Assembly (NCBI GenBank): GCA_009694195.1 | Contig: SHVQ01000002.1 | Span: 97,576-161,575 of the forward strand | Reading direction: 5' to 3' | DNA from: Rhodospirillales bacterium | GTDB taxonomy: Bacteria; Pseudomonadota; Alphaproteobacteria; Rhodospirillales; SHVQ01 | DNA length: 64,000 nt | In this document: piece after piece, positions 48,312 to 58,445 of the stretch | Layout of the letters: every line of letters begins with the position of its first letter | Numbering within the stretch: position 1 is the stretch's first letter | Notes under the pieces: generated by a model | What the model was told of the DNA's origin: nothing | The model's database searches: none | What the model saw: only the letters and a program-made list of their open reading frames with translations | Made by a program: the position numbers and the translations under genes

Positions 48312-48965
48312 CTAGCCCGCCTTGCGGAACGTCAGATTGATGCGTTGATTGCCGAGGAGAGGGTGATGGCTCTTTTTCAGCGGCATGACGCCGTGGTAGC
48401 GAAGCCGCGCAGGCCCGCCCCAGACGACGACGTCGCCGTGCGCGAGCGGCACCTTGGCCGGCCTGTCGGCCCGCGCCGCGCCGCCGAAGAGAAAGACGGC
48501 AGGGACGCCAAGCGAGACGGAGACGATGGGCGCGTCGAAGTCGCGCTCGTTCTTGTCCTGATGCAGCGACAGCCGCGTGCCGGCTTCGTAGCGGTTGACA
48601 AGGCAGGAGTCCGGTTCGAATTGGCGGAAACCGGCTTCGGTCGCCGCGCGTCCGGCGAGCCGCAAGAAAGAGTCCGGCATTCGCGGCCAGGGCCTGCCGC
48701 TCTCCGGGTCTAAGGCGTCGTACCGATAACCCGTCCTGTCGGTGACCCAGCCGAACTGGCCGCAGTTCGTCATCGCGACGGACATGCGAAAGCCGCCCGG
48801 CGTCGCCATGTGGCGAAACGGAGCCGCGGCGGTCACGTCCCCGAGCGCGGCCAACAACGCGGATTCGTCGGCGAGAGCAAAACAGCGCAGGAGGACGGCG
48901 CCCGGTGCCAACGGCTCCTGCCCGGTAGCGACTGCGCTCGGGCATTCGAACAAATTCAATGTCAT
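48312..48965 (-). CDS. alkB: Alpha-ketoglutarate-dependent DNA repair dioxygenase AlkB
   Basis: 217 residues, the E. coli length. It reverses N1-methyladenine and N3-methylcytosine damage. The iron ligands His135 and Asp137 (LHQDKNE) and His191 (RYHGVMP) and the 2-oxoglutarate arginines in NQRINLTFRKA are present. ATG at 48965 gives the family length; the open frame upstream to 49028 is not supported by homology. Confidence 0.93.
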   Translation of the reverse strand: MTLNLFECPSAVATGQEPLAPGAVLLRCFALADESALLAALGDVTAAAPFRHMATPGGFRMSVAMTNCGQFGWVTDRTGYRYDALDPESGRPWPRMPDSFLRLAGRAATEAGFRQFEPDSCLVNRYEAGTRLSLHQDKNERDFDAPIVSVSLGVPAVFLFGGAARADRPAKVPLAHGDVVVWGGPARLRYHGVMPLKKSHHPLLGNQRINLTFRKAG

Positions 48966-49160
48966 TCCATCGATCGCCCTCGCCCGCTTCCCAAGGTCCT
49001 TGGCCGCCGTCCCGTCCAGCCCTTCCAAAGGATCGCCTGAGTGAGCAGATAACTATAGTGGGCTCGCGCCCCCCGCGCTCCGGGTCTTGCGTTCAAATCC
49101 CGGCCGCCGGCGCCGACGACCGACATTTATCTTCGGATCGATTCTTATTATCATTGAGGC

Positions 49161-49688
49161 ATGGCCGACGTTCCTTGCATTCAGATGGACCCGCAGCCTG
49201 CCGGCGACGGCCGTTTCCGCGCCGTGCTCCGGCCGCGGCGGAGCGCCAGCCTCGAGGGCATCCACATCGTCATGGGTGCGGTTGCAGCGGTCTCGTTCGG
49301 GACGGGCGTCGCCTTTATCGCGGCCGGCGCCTGGCCGGTGTTCGGATTCCTCGGCCTCGAAGTGCTCCTGCTCTATGGCGCGCTTCGTCTCCACCACTGG
49401 TCCGGCCACGTCTCCGAAATCATCGCCATCACCGACGAGACGTTCACGGTCGAGCGCGTGGACCCCTGGGGGAAGCGCCGGATGTGGTCGTTCCAGCCTC
49501 ATTGGATGCAGGTCTTGCTCGATCCGCTGGAAGGGCAGAACCGGCTTGAGCTCCGAAGCCACGGCCGGGCGCTCGCGATCGGCGCCTTCCTCACGCCGGC
49601 CGAGCGCCGCGCGGTCGCGGATCTGCTGCGCGGCGCGCTTGCGCGGCTCGCGACGCCGAATCTCCTGAGCGCGCGGCCCTCGGCGTAA
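49161..49688 (+). CDS. DUF2244 membrane protein
   Basis: 175 residues with two adjacent membrane helices (about 32-52 and 56-75) and a soluble C-terminal domain with WGKRRMWSFQPHWMQVLL. It matches the DUF2244 family, often encoded near cytochrome oxidase or on its own; function unknown. A TATTAT -10-like hexamer lies 10 bp before the ATG, suggesting a very short leader, while GAGG touches the ATG too closely to be a normal ribosome site. Met9 is a possible start. Confidence 0.82.
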   Translation: MADVPCIQMDPQPAGDGRFRAVLRPRRSASLEGIHIVMGAVAAVSFGTGVAFIAAGAWPVFGFLGLEVLLLYGALRLHHWSGHVSEIIAITDETFTVERVDPWGKRRMWSFQPHWMQVLLDPLEGQNRLELRSHGRALAIGAFLTPAERRAVADLLRGALARLATPNLLSARPSA

Positions 49689-49693
49689 TTTTT

Positions 49694-50503
49694 CTATTTT
49701 TTCTCGGCGAGGCCGAGGACGTCGCGCATGGTGTAATAGCCGGGCGCCCGCCCTTTGCACCAGAGCGCCGCGCGCACGGCCCCCTTGGCGAAGGTGGCGC
49801 GCGTCGACGTCTTGTGCGTGAGCTCGATCCGCTCGCCGTCCGTCGCGAAGATCACCGTGTGGTCGCCGACCACGTCGCCGCCCCGGAGGGTGGCGAACCC
49901 GATCGTGCCGCGCTGGCGCGCGCCGGTGACACCGTCGCGGACCTTGACCGCGGCCTCCTGCAGCTTGACGCCGCGCCCCTGGGCCGCCGCTTCGCCGAGG
50001 GCGAGCGCCGTGCCGGAGGGTGCGTCGACCTTGTGGCGGTGGTGCATCTCGACGATCTCGATGTCGTAGTCGGGCCCGAGGATCTCCGCCACCTGGCGCG
50101 TGAGCCCGAGCAGCAGGTTGACACCCGCGCTCATGTTGGCCGCGTGCACGATGGTGGACCGCCGGCCGGCCGCACGCAGGGCCTCCACGTGCTTCCCATC
50201 CAGCCCCGTGGTTCCGATCACGAGCGCGGTGCCGCGGGCACCCGCGAGCTCGGCGTGGCGCATCGTCGCCTGGGGCGCCGTGAAGTCGATGACGACATCG
50301 GCCGTTTGGAACAGCGCCTTGGGGTCCGCCACCACGCGGACACCGTTCGGGCCGGCACCCGCCAGCTCGCCCATGTCCTTGCCGAGATCGGGACTTCCTT
50401 CCGGCTCGGTTCCAGCCACGAGCGTGCATCCTTCCACGCGCAAGGCCTCCGCCCCAATCATGCGGCCCATGCGCCCTGCGCACCCGGCTATAGCGATCTT
50501 CAT
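49694..50503 (-). CDS. dapB: 4-hydroxy-tetrahydrodipicolinate reductase
   Basis: 269 residues. It makes tetrahydrodipicolinate for lysine and diaminopimelate. The nucleotide site IAGCAGRMGRM (about 5-15) and the substrate motif MHHRHKVDAPSGTA are clear. GGGGA lies 6 nt before the ATG at 50503. It follows dnaJ on the same strand by 104 bp, a usual alphaproteobacterial neighbour. Confidence 0.95.
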   Translation of the reverse strand: MKIAIAGCAGRMGRMIGAEALRVEGCTLVAGTEPEGSPDLGKDMGELAGAGPNGVRVVADPKALFQTADVVIDFTAPQATMRHAELAGARGTALVIGTTGLDGKHVEALRAAGRRSTIVHAANMSAGVNLLLGLTRQVAEILGPDYDIEIVEMHHRHKVDAPSGTALALGEAAAQGRGVKLQEAAVKVRDGVTGARQRGTIGFATLRGGDVVGDHTVIFATDGERIELTHKTSTRATFAKGAVRAALWCKGRAPGYYTMRDVLGLAEKK

Positions 50504-50607
50504 GGCATTTCCCCTGGAAGCAGTCAGCATTCAGCCTACAGCAGTCGGCCAAGGGCTCAAAGAACGGAGCCGCCGACCCATGGGAACTGAAAACGGACGG
50601 CGGAGCG

Positions 50608-51741
50608 CTACTCTTTGAGGTCCTCCCACAGCTCCTTCATCTTGTGGAAGAAGCCGTGGGATTGCGGGCTGTGGGTCGCCTGGCTCCCGTCGCGCTCGAA
50701 TTCGCGAAGGAGGTCCTGCTGGCGCTTGGTGAGACTGACCGGCGTCTCGACGATCGCGTGGACGAACATGTCGCCGCGCGATTTCGAATGCAGCACCGTC
50801 ATTCCCTTGCTCTTGATGCGCAACTGATGCCCCGTCGGCGTGCCCGCCGGGATGACGAGCTGCGCCCGGCCGCCTTCGACCGTGGGAATCGTGATCGTGC
50901 CGCCGAGCGCCGCAGTGGTCATCGGGATCGGCACGCGGCAGTGGATGTTGGCGCCTTCGCGCTGAAAGATGCGATGCGGCGAGACGCCGATGAAAATATA
51001 GAGATCGCCGGGAGGCCCGCCGCGCAGGCCCGCTTCGCCTTCGCCCGCGAGACGAATCCGGGTTCCGTCTTCGACGCCCGCCGGGATCTGCACCGCGAGC
51101 GCTTTCTCCCGTTGCACGCGACCGGCGCCGGCACAGGTCCGGCAGGGGTTGCGGATGATCTGGCCCGCGCCCTGGCAGTTCGGGCACGTGCGCTCGACGG
51201 TGAAAAAGCCGGACTGGGAGCGGACGCGTCCTTGGCCGTGGCACGTCGCGCACGCGGTGGGGGCCGTGCCTGCCGCCGAGCCCGTGCCTCGGCAGCTGTC
51301 GCAGGGCACGGCGGTCGGGACGCGAAGGCTCGTCTTCTTGCCGGCGAACGCTTCCTCGAGGGTGATCTGCAGATTGTAACGGAGATCGGCGCCTTGCATG
51401 ACGCCGCTGGTGCGCCGGCCGCCTTGCACAAAGTCGCCGAACATTTCATCGAAGATGTCGGCGAACCCGGACGCAAATCCCGTGCCGAAGCCCCCGAAAC
51501 CCGAGCCCGCGCCGCCCTCGAATGCGGCGTGGCCGAAGCGGTCGTAGGCGGCGCGTTTTTGTTCGTCTTTGAGGACGTCGTAGGCTTCGCTGAGTTCCTT
51601 GAACCGGTGCTCGGCGCCCTTGTCCCCGGGATTGCGGTCGGGGTGACACTGCATCGCCAGCTTGCGGTAGGCCTTTTTCAGGTCGTCCGCGTTGGCTTTG
51701 CGGTCGACCCCCAGCGTGGCGTAGTAGTCTTGCTTCGCCAT
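50608..51741 (-). CDS. dnaJ: Chaperone protein DnaJ
   Basis: 377 residues, class I DnaJ. J-domain with HPD (CHPDRNPGD, about 33), a Gly/Phe-rich stretch with [15 protein letters not shown], four zinc-binding repeats ([32 protein letters not shown]) and the two C-terminal substrate domains. It delivers clients to DnaK and triggers ATP hydrolysis. Starts 50 bp after dnaK. Confidence 0.97.
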   Translation of the reverse strand: MAKQDYYATLGVDRKANADDLKKAYRKLAMQCHPDRNPGDKGAEHRFKELSEAYDVLKDEQKRAAYDRFGHAAFEGGAGSGFGGFGTGFASGFADIFDEMFGDFVQGGRRTSGVMQGADLRYNLQITLEEAFAGKKTSLRVPTAVPCDSCRGTGSAAGTAPTACATCHGQGRVRSQSGFFTVERTCPNCQGAGQIIRNPCRTCAGAGRVQREKALAVQIPAGVEDGTRIRLAGEGEAGLRGGPPGDLYIFIGVSPHRIFQREGANIHCRVPIPMTTAALGGTITIPTVEGGRAQLVIPAGTPTGHQLRIKSKGMTVLHSKSRGDMFVHAIVETPVSLTKRQQDLLREFERDGSQATHSPQSHGFFHKMKELWEDLKE

Positions 51742-51791
51742 GCCCTAAAACCCGCCGAACTGCCCCAGCCGCACAAGAACGCTTTCTTCGA

Positions 51792-53726
51792 TCAGCGGCC
51801 TTTTTTGTCCTTGTCGGGGTCGACTTCTTCGAAGTCGGCGTCGACGACTTTCGAGTCCTCGGATTTGCCGGGGCCGGGCTTTTCGCCGCCCGTTGCCGAA
51901 GACGCCGTTTGTTGCTGCTCCTGGTTGGCCTTGTACATGGCCTCGCCGAGCTTCATCGAGGCTTGGGCGAGCGCGTCGCTCTTCTTCTTGATGTCGTCGG
52001 CGTCTTCGCCTTTGAGCGCCTCGCGCAGCTCCTTGACCGCCGTCTCGATCGTCGTGCGGTCGCCCGCGGGGATCTTGTCGCCGTGCTCCTTCAGGTGCTT
52101 TTCGGTCGCGTGCAGGAGCGTATCGGCGTGATTGCGAAGCTCCACCAGATCGCGGCGCTTCTTGTCTTCGCCCGCATGCTTTTCGGCGTCCTTGATCATC
52201 CGTTCGATATCGGAGTCGGAAAGCCCGCCCGAGGCCTGGATGCGGATCTGCTGCTCCTTGCCGGTCGCCTTGTCCTTGGCAGAGACGTTGACGATGCCGT
52301 TGGCGTCGATATCGAACGTCACTTCGATCTGCGGGAGTCCGCGCGGCGACGGCGGAATGCCGACGAGATCGAACTGGCCGAGGATCTTGTTGTCGGCCGC
52401 CATCTCGCGCTCGCCTTGGAACACGCGGATGGTGACCGCCGACTGATTGTCTTCGGCGGTCGAAAAGACCTGGCTCTTGCGCGTCGGAATCGTGGTGTTG
52501 CGGTCGATCAGGCGGGTGAACACGCCGCCCAAGGTTTCGATGCCGAGCGAGAGCGGCGTGACGTCGAGAAGCAGGACGTCCTTCACTTCGCCCTTCAGAA
52601 CGCCGGCCTGAATGGCGGCGCCGATCGCGACGACTTCGTCCGGGTTCACGCCCTTGTGGGGCTCGCGCCCAAAAAACTCCTTCACGATCTCGATGACCTT
52701 CGGCATGCGCGTCATGCCGCCGACGAGAACCACTTCGTTGATCTCGCCCGCCGTGAGGCCGGCATCCTTCAGCGCCTGCTTGCAGGACGGGATGGTGCGC
52801 TGGATCAACTCGTCGACGAGCGTCTCGAGCTTGGAGCGCGTCAATTTGATGTTGAGGTGCTTCGGTCCCGTCTGATCGGCCGTGATGAACGGCAGGTTGA
52901 CCTCCGTTTGGATCGTGCTCGAGAGCTCGATCTTCGCCTTCTCGGCCGCTTCCTTGAGCCGCTGGAGGGCGAGCTTGTCGTTGCGGAGATCGATGCCGTT
53001 CTCTTTTTTGAACTCGTCGGCGAGATAATCGAGGATGCGCTTGTCGAAGTCTTCGCCGCCGAGGAACGTATCGCCGTTCGTCGACTTCACTTCGAACACG
53101 CCGTCGCCGATTTCCAGGACCGAAATATCGAACGTGCCGCCGCCCAAGTCGTACACGGCGATGACACCGTTCTCCTTCTTCTCGAGCCCGTAGGCGAGCG
53201 CGGCGGCCGTCGGCTCATTGATGATGCGGAGCACTTCGAGCCCGGCGATCTTGCCGGCGTCCTTGGTGGCTTGGCGTTGGCTGTCGTTGAAATAGGCGGG
53301 GACCGTGATCACGGCCTGGGTGACGCTCTCGCCGAGGTGGCGCTCGACCGTCTCCTTCATCTTCTGAAGGATGAACGCGCTGATCTGGCTCGGGCTGTAC
53401 TTTTTGCCCTCGACTTCGACCCAAGCGTCGCCGTTTTCCCCCTTCACGATCTTGTAGGGGACCATCTTCATGTCTTTTTGCGTGATAGAGTCGTCGAACC
53501 GGCGTCCGATCAAGCGCTTGATCGCGAAAAGCGTGTTTTCCGGGTTCGTCACGGCCTGCCGCTTCGCCGGCTGGCCGACCAGACGCTCGCCGTTGTCGGT
53601 GAACGCGACCATGGAGGGGGTCGTGCGCATGCCCTCCATGTTTTCGATCACCTTGGCTTGCTTGCCTTCCATGATGGCGACGCAAGAATTGGTGGTCCCA
53701 AGGTCGATACCGACAACTTTGCTCAT
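51792..53726 (-). CDS. dnaK: Chaperone protein DnaK (Hsp70)
   Basis: 644 residues, full length. The ATPase signatures [12 protein letters not shown] (N-terminus), [15 protein letters not shown] and [12 protein letters not shown] are intact, then the substrate domain and a tail ending [12 protein letters not shown]. It folds and protects proteins with DnaJ and GrpE. A sigma-32-like promoter lies about 100 bp upstream, in the gap after grpE. Confidence 0.98.
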   Translation of the reverse strand: MSKVVGIDLGTTNSCVAIMEGKQAKVIENMEGMRTTPSMVAFTDNGERLVGQPAKRQAVTNPENTLFAIKRLIGRRFDDSITQKDMKMVPYKIVKGENGDAWVEVEGKKYSPSQISAFILQKMKETVERHLGESVTQAVITVPAYFNDSQRQATKDAGKIAGLEVLRIINEPTAAALAYGLEKKENGVIAVYDLGGGTFDISVLEIGDGVFEVKSTNGDTFLGGEDFDKRILDYLADEFKKENGIDLRNDKLALQRLKEAAEKAKIELSSTIQTEVNLPFITADQTGPKHLNIKLTRSKLETLVDELIQRTIPSCKQALKDAGLTAGEINEVVLVGGMTRMPKVIEIVKEFFGREPHKGVNPDEVVAIGAAIQAGVLKGEVKDVLLLDVTPLSLGIETLGGVFTRLIDRNTTIPTRKSQVFSTAEDNQSAVTIRVFQGEREMAADNKILGQFDLVGIPPSPRGLPQIEVTFDIDANGIVNVSAKDKATGKEQQIRIQASGGLSDSDIERMIKDAEKHAGEDKKRRDLVELRNHADTLLHATEKHLKEHGDKIPAGDRTTIETAVKELREALKGEDADDIKKKSDALAQASMKLGEAMYKANQEQQQTASSATGGEKPGPGKSEDSKVVDADFEEVDPDKDKKGR

Positions 53727-53825
53727 TTTAGACCTCTCAGTTTCAGCGGCCCGACGCGGCCTTATCGAAGCACCGCCGCGGACCCCGGGTAAAACAGGGC
53801 ACGCTCGGACGGAACGGTCTGGCGT

Positions 53826-53854
53826 TATATGGGGTTATGCCCCGCCTCGCACAA
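53826..53854 (-). promoter_or_regulatory. Sigma-32-like heat-shock promoter of dnaK
   Basis: On the minus strand TTGTGC (53854-53849), 14 nt, then CCCCATATA (53834-53826). The -10 equals the E. coli sigma-32 consensus CCCCATNTA exactly; the -35 keeps only TTG. The start would be about 90 nt before the dnaK ATG. Confidence 0.6.
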
Positions 53855-53915
53855 CTGCAACAGTCCGGATTCCCCTGCCAGGAATAGCCTTCGAAGCAAC
53901 GCGAATCGTGCGCCC

Positions 53916-54671
53916 TCAGAGCTCTTCATCGACCTGCGAGCCGGTTGCATCCGGCTTCTTTTCGTAGGCCGACTGGCTCGCCTTGTTCGCACCGTCGCCG
54001 CCTGCCTCTTTCTGGGGCTCGGCCGAGCCCTTGGGGCCGCCTTTCGTGACGCCGACCTTCGCCGGGCGGAGAAGCCGGCCGCCGAGCGTGTAGCCGGTTT
54101 CAAGCACTTGACCGACGGTCCCGTGAGGCTGGTCCGGAGCGTCGTACTCGAACAGCGCCTCGTGGAGGTTGTGGTCGAACTTCTGGCCTATCGCCTCGAT
54201 CGGGGTAATACCGAATCGCTTGAAGATGTTCTGCAGCTCGCGCTGGGTGATCTCGATGCCTTCGATGAATTTCTGGGCCGCCGCGTCCTTGCGCAGAGTC
54301 TCGTCTATGCTGGCGAGCGCACGATTGAAATTGTCGGCGACGGAGACGAGCTCCCGCGCGAACGACGCAATCGCGTACTTCGCGGTGTCTTCGCGCTCGC
54401 GCTCGCCGCGGCGGCGCACGTTCTCGGTTTCGGCGAGCGCGCGCAAGAGCTTATCCCGGAGCGTCGCGATCTCGGCTTCGAGCTCGTGCTCGCGCTGCGA
54501 GACTTGCGGGAGACCCTGGTCGGGCGGGCTGGCGGGCGGCTCGGCCGCAGCGGGTCTCACTTCGCCATCGGGCGCCGGCGCCTCCCCCGGCTCGCGCGCC
54601 GCGTCAGGACCGGCTTGCAGGTCGGGGCCGTCGCCGGCATCGATCGGGATGTTTTGTTTCCGTTGTTCCAT
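53916..54671 (-). CDS. grpE: Nucleotide exchange factor GrpE
   Basis: 251 residues. A long Pro/Ala/Glu-rich N-terminus (1-60), the dimerising coiled coil (ELEAEIATLRDKLLRALAETENVRRR) and the beta domain (EALFEYDAPDQPHGTVGQVLETGYTLGGRLLRPAKVGV). It releases ADP from DnaK. The C-terminal tail is about 40 residues longer than in E. coli. Starts 24 bp after hrcA. Confidence 0.94.
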   Translation of the reverse strand: MEQRKQNIPIDAGDGPDLQAGPDAAREPGEAPAPDGEVRPAAAEPPASPPDQGLPQVSQREHELEAEIATLRDKLLRALAETENVRRRGEREREDTAKYAIASFARELVSVADNFNRALASIDETLRKDAAAQKFIEGIEITQRELQNIFKRFGITPIEAIGQKFDHNLHEALFEYDAPDQPHGTVGQVLETGYTLGGRLLRPAKVGVTKGGPKGSAEPQKEAGGDGANKASQSAYEKKPDATGSQVDEEL

Positions 54672-54695
54672 TGCTTTTGCCGTGTTCTTTCAATC

Positions 54696-55766
54696 TTAGC
54701 CGATCAAACGGCCGATGAGTTTCGCGGTGTAATCGACCATCGGGATGATGCGGGCATAGTTCATCCGGGTCGGCCCGATGACGCCGACGGCACCGATGAT
54801 CTCCTGGCGCGTATTGCGATAGGGCCCGACGATGAACGAGCATCCGGAGAGCGCGAAGAGCTCGTTGGCCGCGCCGATGAAGATGCGCACGCCCTCCGCA
54901 CGCTCGGAGAGCGAGAGCAGCCGCACCACGGTCTCCTTCGTCTCGAGCGCCGAGAAGATCGAGCGGATCTGCTCGAGGTCCGCGAGCCCGGAGATGTCGG
55001 AGAGAAGATTGGCCTGGCCACGCACGATGAGGGTGCCGGCCGCGCCCTTGTCGCCAGCCCACGTGGCAAGCCCGCTCTGCACGACGCGCGCCGAGAGCTC
55101 GTCCAGGCGCGCGCGATGCTCTTCGATCTCGGCCATGATGTCCTGGTAGCCCTCGGAGATCGTCCGCCCGACGAGCCGCGCGCTCAGGTAGTTCGTCGCC
55201 TCGACCAGGGCCGAGGGCGGCAGGCCTTTCGGGATCTCGAAGATCCGGTTCTCGACCACGCCGTTCTCGGACACCAGCACGACGAGGGCGCGGCCGGGGT
55301 TCAAATTAATGAATTCGATGTGACGGAGCGGGCTTTCGGTCTTCGGCGCCAGCACCAAGCTCGCGCACCGCGAAAGGCCGGACAGGGCCGTGGATGCCTC
55401 CTGCAACATCCCTTCGACGTTGGCGCCGGCGGCCGCGCACTGGCCGCTGATCCGCTCGCGCTCGTCCTCCGTGAGGTTCCCGACCTCGAGCAGACCATCG
55501 ACGAAGAGCCTCAAGCCCGCCTCCGTCGGGAGCCGCCCGGCCGACGTGTGGGGGGCGTAGAGGAGGCCGGCTTCCTGGAGGTCCGCCATCACATTCCGGA
55601 CGGTCGCCGGCGACAGGTCCACGCTCAGGCGGCGCGAAAGGGTGCGCGAGCCGACGGGCTCGCCGGTCTCCAGGTAGGCGTCAACGATTTGCCGGAAAAC
55701 CTCGCGCGAACGCTCGCTCAGCTCCGAAATCACCGGCTTGACGAGTGTAGTTCCAGGCTTCGGCAT
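54696..55766 (-). CDS. hrcA: Heat-inducible transcription repressor HrcA
   Basis: 356 residues. A winged-helix N-terminus (LTRRLSV-like segment SRTLSRRLSVDLSPATVRNV) and a GAF-like domain with the IDR. It represses heat-shock genes through CIRCE elements and is refolded by GroEL. No CIRCE repeat was found near hrcA, grpE or dnaK here, so its targets (usually groESL) lie elsewhere. The promoter puts the transcript start at or beside the ATG. Confidence 0.94.
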   Translation of the reverse strand: MPKPGTTLVKPVISELSERSREVFRQIVDAYLETGEPVGSRTLSRRLSVDLSPATVRNVMADLQEAGLLYAPHTSAGRLPTEAGLRLFVDGLLEVGNLTEDERERISGQCAAAGANVEGMLQEASTALSGLSRCASLVLAPKTESPLRHIEFINLNPGRALVVLVSENGVVENRIFEIPKGLPPSALVEATNYLSARLVGRTISEGYQDIMAEIEEHRARLDELSARVVQSGLATWAGDKGAAGTLIVRGQANLLSDISGLADLEQIRSIFSALETKETVVRLLSLSERAEGVRIFIGAANELFALSGCSFIVGPYRNTRQEIIGAVGVIGPTRMNYARIIPMVDYTAKLIGRLIG

Positions 55767-55774
55767 GCGGCTGG

Positions 55775-55803
55775 AATGTAGTCACGCGACAGGCGAGCGT
55801 CAA
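55775..55803 (-). promoter_or_regulatory. Promoter of hrcA-grpE
   Basis: TTGACG (55803-55798), 17 nt, TACATT (55780-55775) on the minus strand. The predicted start near 55768 is 2 bases before the hrcA ATG and there is no Shine-Dalgarno, so the mRNA is probably leaderless. Confidence 0.55.
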
Positions 55804-55920
55804 CGGAACCTCCCTCGAATTGCTTGCAATATCCTTGCGGAATCGCAGGGTTAGCTTTACGCACGCGGCCTCGCGGGGTAGTTTGGCGCCCCGCCCGAAA
55901 GCCCTTGCGAAGGAACCGCC

Positions 55921-56640
55921 ATGCGTCCCTCGGGCCGCCGTCCCGACCAGCTTCGCCCCGTCAGTCTAGAGCCCCACGTGCTCAAGCACGCGGAAGGCTC
56001 CTGTATGGTCCGCTTTGGCGACACCCACGTTCTCTGCGCCGCGACGGCGGAGAGCAGGGTGCCGCCGTGGCTCCGCGATTCCGGCAAAGGGTGGATCACG
56101 GCCGAATACGGGATGCTGCCCCGCTCCACCGCCCAGCGCACGGAGCGCGAAGCCTCGCGCGGCCGCCAGACCGGCCGCACCCAGGAGATCCAGCGGCTGA
56201 TCGGGCGAAGCCTCAGGGTCGTCACGGACCTCGCCGCCATGGGCGAGCTGCAGGTGCGGATCGATTGCGACGTGATCCAGGCCGACGGGGGCACCCGCAC
56301 GGCCGCCATCACGGGCGCCTATGTCGCGCTCCATTTCGCTTTTCAGCGTCTGGTGAAGCTCGGGATCCTGAAATCGGTCCCGCTGGTCTGCCAAGTCGCC
56401 GCCGTCTCGACGGGGCTCTATAAGGGCGTGCCGGTCCTCGACCTCGACTACGCGGAGGACAGCACCGCCGACGCCGACGCCAACTTCGTTCTGACGTCGG
56501 CCGGGGCCATCGTCGAAATCCAGGGGACGGCGGAAAAATCCCCTTTCGAGGAAGCACGGTTTCTTGAATTGATGGCGCTCGCGAGGAAAGGGATCGACGA
56601 GCTCGTCCAGCTTCAGCGCCGGGCGCTCGGGAATGGATGA
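55921..56640 (+). CDS. rph: Ribonuclease PH
   Basis: 239 residues. A phosphate-dependent 3' exonuclease that trims tRNA ends. [14 protein letters not shown] at the start, [16 protein letters not shown] and [20 protein letters not shown] are family signatures with the RNA- and phosphate-binding arginines. Divergent from hrcA with 154 bp between; overlaps rdgB by 8 bp. Confidence 0.96.
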   Translation: MRPSGRRPDQLRPVSLEPHVLKHAEGSCMVRFGDTHVLCAATAESRVPPWLRDSGKGWITAEYGMLPRSTAQRTEREASRGRQTGRTQEIQRLIGRSLRVVTDLAAMGELQVRIDCDVIQADGGTRTAAITGAYVALHFAFQRLVKLGILKSVPLVCQVAAVSTGLYKGVPVLDLDYAEDSTADADANFVLTSAGAIVEIQGTAEKSPFEEARFLELMALARKGIDELVQLQRRALGNG

Positions 56641-57262
56641 CGCGAAGCGCTTCGCCGAGGGCACGCTCGTCATCGCCAGCCACAACGCGGGAAAGGTCGT
56701 CGAGATCGCGGACCTTCTGCGTCCGTTCGGCGTTCAGGTGAAGTCGGCGGGCGCGCTCGGGCTGCCAGAGCCCGACGAAACCGGGGCGACGTTCGTCGAA
56801 AATGCACTGCTCAAGGCGCGCGCGGCGGCCGAAGCCGCGCACCTGCCGGCGCTCGCCGACGACTCCGGCCTCGTGGTGCCGGCGCTGGGCGGCCGACCGG
56901 GTATCGAGTCCGCTCGCTGGGCAGGTCCGAAGCGGGATTTCGCCTTGGCCATGCAGAAGGTAGAGGATGCGCTCGCGCGCTCGGGGCCGGGCGGAACGCC
57001 CCCACGCGACCGGCGGGCGTCGTTCGCGTGCGCGCTCGCGCTCTGCTGGCCCGATGGTCCCTGTAGCACGTTCGAGGGCGACGTGCGGGGCACCCTCGTC
57101 TGGCCACCGCGCGGAACGAAGGGTTTCGGATACGATCCCATGTTCCGGCCGGACGGCCATGACATGACCTTCGGAGAGATGGACCCGGCCGGCAAACACC
57201 GGATCAGCCACCGGGCGATCGCGTTCCGGAAACTCGTCGATGCCTGCTTTGAACGCTGCTGA
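56633..57262 (+). CDS. rdgB: XTP/dITP diphosphatase (RdgB/HAM1)
   Basis: 209 residues. It removes damaged purine nucleotides such as dITP and [13 protein letters not shown] (about 15-24), [21 protein letters not shown] split across 75-95, and GYDPMF motifs are present. The ATG lies in the last codons of rph, and the 3' end overlaps hemW by 23 bp, so rph-rdgB-hemW are coupled. Confidence 0.95.
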   Translation: MDDAKRFAEGTLVIASHNAGKVVEIADLLRPFGVQVKSAGALGLPEPDETGATFVENALLKARAAAEAAHLPALADDSGLVVPALGGRPGIESARWAGPKRDFALAMQKVEDALARSGPGGTPPRDRRASFACALALCWPDGPCSTFEGDVRGTLVWPPRGTKGFGYDPMFRPDGHDMTFGEMDPAGKHRISHRAIAFRKLVDACFERC

Positions 57263-58439
57263 ATTGTCGGAAGGCCTTTCGGGGGATCTCCCGCTCCACG
57301 GGGATGCGGGATTCGGCGTCTACGTGCATTGGCCGTTCTGCCGCTCCAAATGCCCGTACTGCGATTTCAACAGCCATGTGGCCGAGAGCGTCGATCATGC
57401 GCGCTGGCGGAGCGCGTATCTCCGCGAAATCGACCACATGGCGGAGGCGATGCCGGGCCGGCGGGTGACGAGCGTTTTCTTCGGCGGCGGCACGCCTTCT
57501 CTCATGCCTCCCGCGACGGTGGACGCGATTATCGCGCGCATCCGCCGCAACTGGCCGGTCGCAAGCAATCTCGAAGTGACGCTCGAAGCCAATCCGACGT
57601 CGGTCGAGGCCGGAACGTTCGCGGCCTTTCGCGACGCCGGCGTCAATCGGGTCTCCTTGGGCGTCCAGGCCCTCGACGAAGACGCGCTCCGGTTTCTCGG
57701 CCGCCATCATTCGGCTGATGAGGCTTTGGCCGCCGTCGAGCTCGCGGCCCGCACGTTTTCCCGCTATTCCTTCGATCTCATTTACGGCCGCCCCGGTCAG
57801 ACGGTGGAGGCGTGGAGGGACGAGCTCGAACGCGCGCGCACGTTTATCGGCGGTCACCTCTCGCTTTATCAGCTCACCATCGAGACCGGCACGCCCTTCC
57901 ACCGGAACGGAATCCGCCCGGCGCCGGAAGACCTCGCCGCCGATCTCTACGACGCGACGCAAGAGGTTCTCGAAGCGGCCGGTCTCCCCGCTTACGAAAT
58001 TTCGAACCACGCGCGCGCGGGAGAGGAATGCCGTCACAATCTCACGTACTGGCAGGGCGGCGAGTACGCGGGCATCGGCCCCGGCGCGCACGGACGCACG
58101 CTCGGCGACGGGACGGCGACGGCCGCGCACCAGATCTATACGCCCGACCGCTGGCTCGCCGCGGTCGAGACCCAGGGCCACGCAACGGCGAAGCGCATCC
58201 CCCTCGACCGGGATGCCTGGGTCGCGGAGCTGCTGATGGGCGGGTTGCGATTGACGGAGGGCATCGCGCGCGATCGATTCCGTCGTCTCGCGGGCCGCGC
58301 GTTGGAGGAGTGCCTCGCCGACGGCCGCGTGCGGCCGCTGGTGGATGGCGGGTTCCTCCGTCTCGATCGGGATGGCCTCAGGGCGACGGCGGAAGGACGC
58401 ATCAGGCTGAACGCGCTCCTCTCCCGCCTGCTTGCGTGA
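57240..58439 (+). CDS. hemW: Radical SAM haem chaperone HemW
   Basis: 399 residues. The radical-SAM site CRSKCPYC (about 35-42) with the following Asp-Phe typical of HemN/HemW, then GGGTPSLMP and the C-terminal [19 protein letters not shown] motif of HemW. It lacks the extra N-terminal cysteine of true coproporphyrinogen oxidase HemN, so it is the haem-trafficking paralogue. Stops 6 bp before the convergent lipoprotein gene. Confidence 0.92.
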   Translation: MPALNAAELSEGLSGDLPLHGDAGFGVYVHWPFCRSKCPYCDFNSHVAESVDHARWRSAYLREIDHMAEAMPGRRVTSVFFGGGTPSLMPPATVDAIIARIRRNWPVASNLEVTLEANPTSVEAGTFAAFRDAGVNRVSLGVQALDEDALRFLGRHHSADEALAAVELAARTFSRYSFDLIYGRPGQTVEAWRDELERARTFIGGHLSLYQLTIETGTPFHRNGIRPAPEDLAADLYDATQEVLEAAGLPAYEISNHARAGEECRHNLTYWQGGEYAGIGPGAHGRTLGDGTATAAHQIYTPDRWLAAVETQGHATAKRIPLDRDAWVAELLMGGLRLTEGIARDRFRRLAGRALEECLADGRVRPLVDGGFLRLDRDGLRATAEGRIRLNALLSRLLA

Positions 58440-58445
58440 TCGCGC

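Noticed and set aside
49080..49110. GTTCAAATCCCGG, resembling the 3' half of a tRNA T-arm
   Set aside because: The matching CCGGG is displaced by seven bases and no acceptor stem can be drawn; at most a degraded remnant.
53727..55920. Search for a CIRCE element near hrcA, grpE and dnaK
   Set aside because: No TTAGCACTC/GAGTGCTAA pair, even with a few mismatches, was seen by eye.
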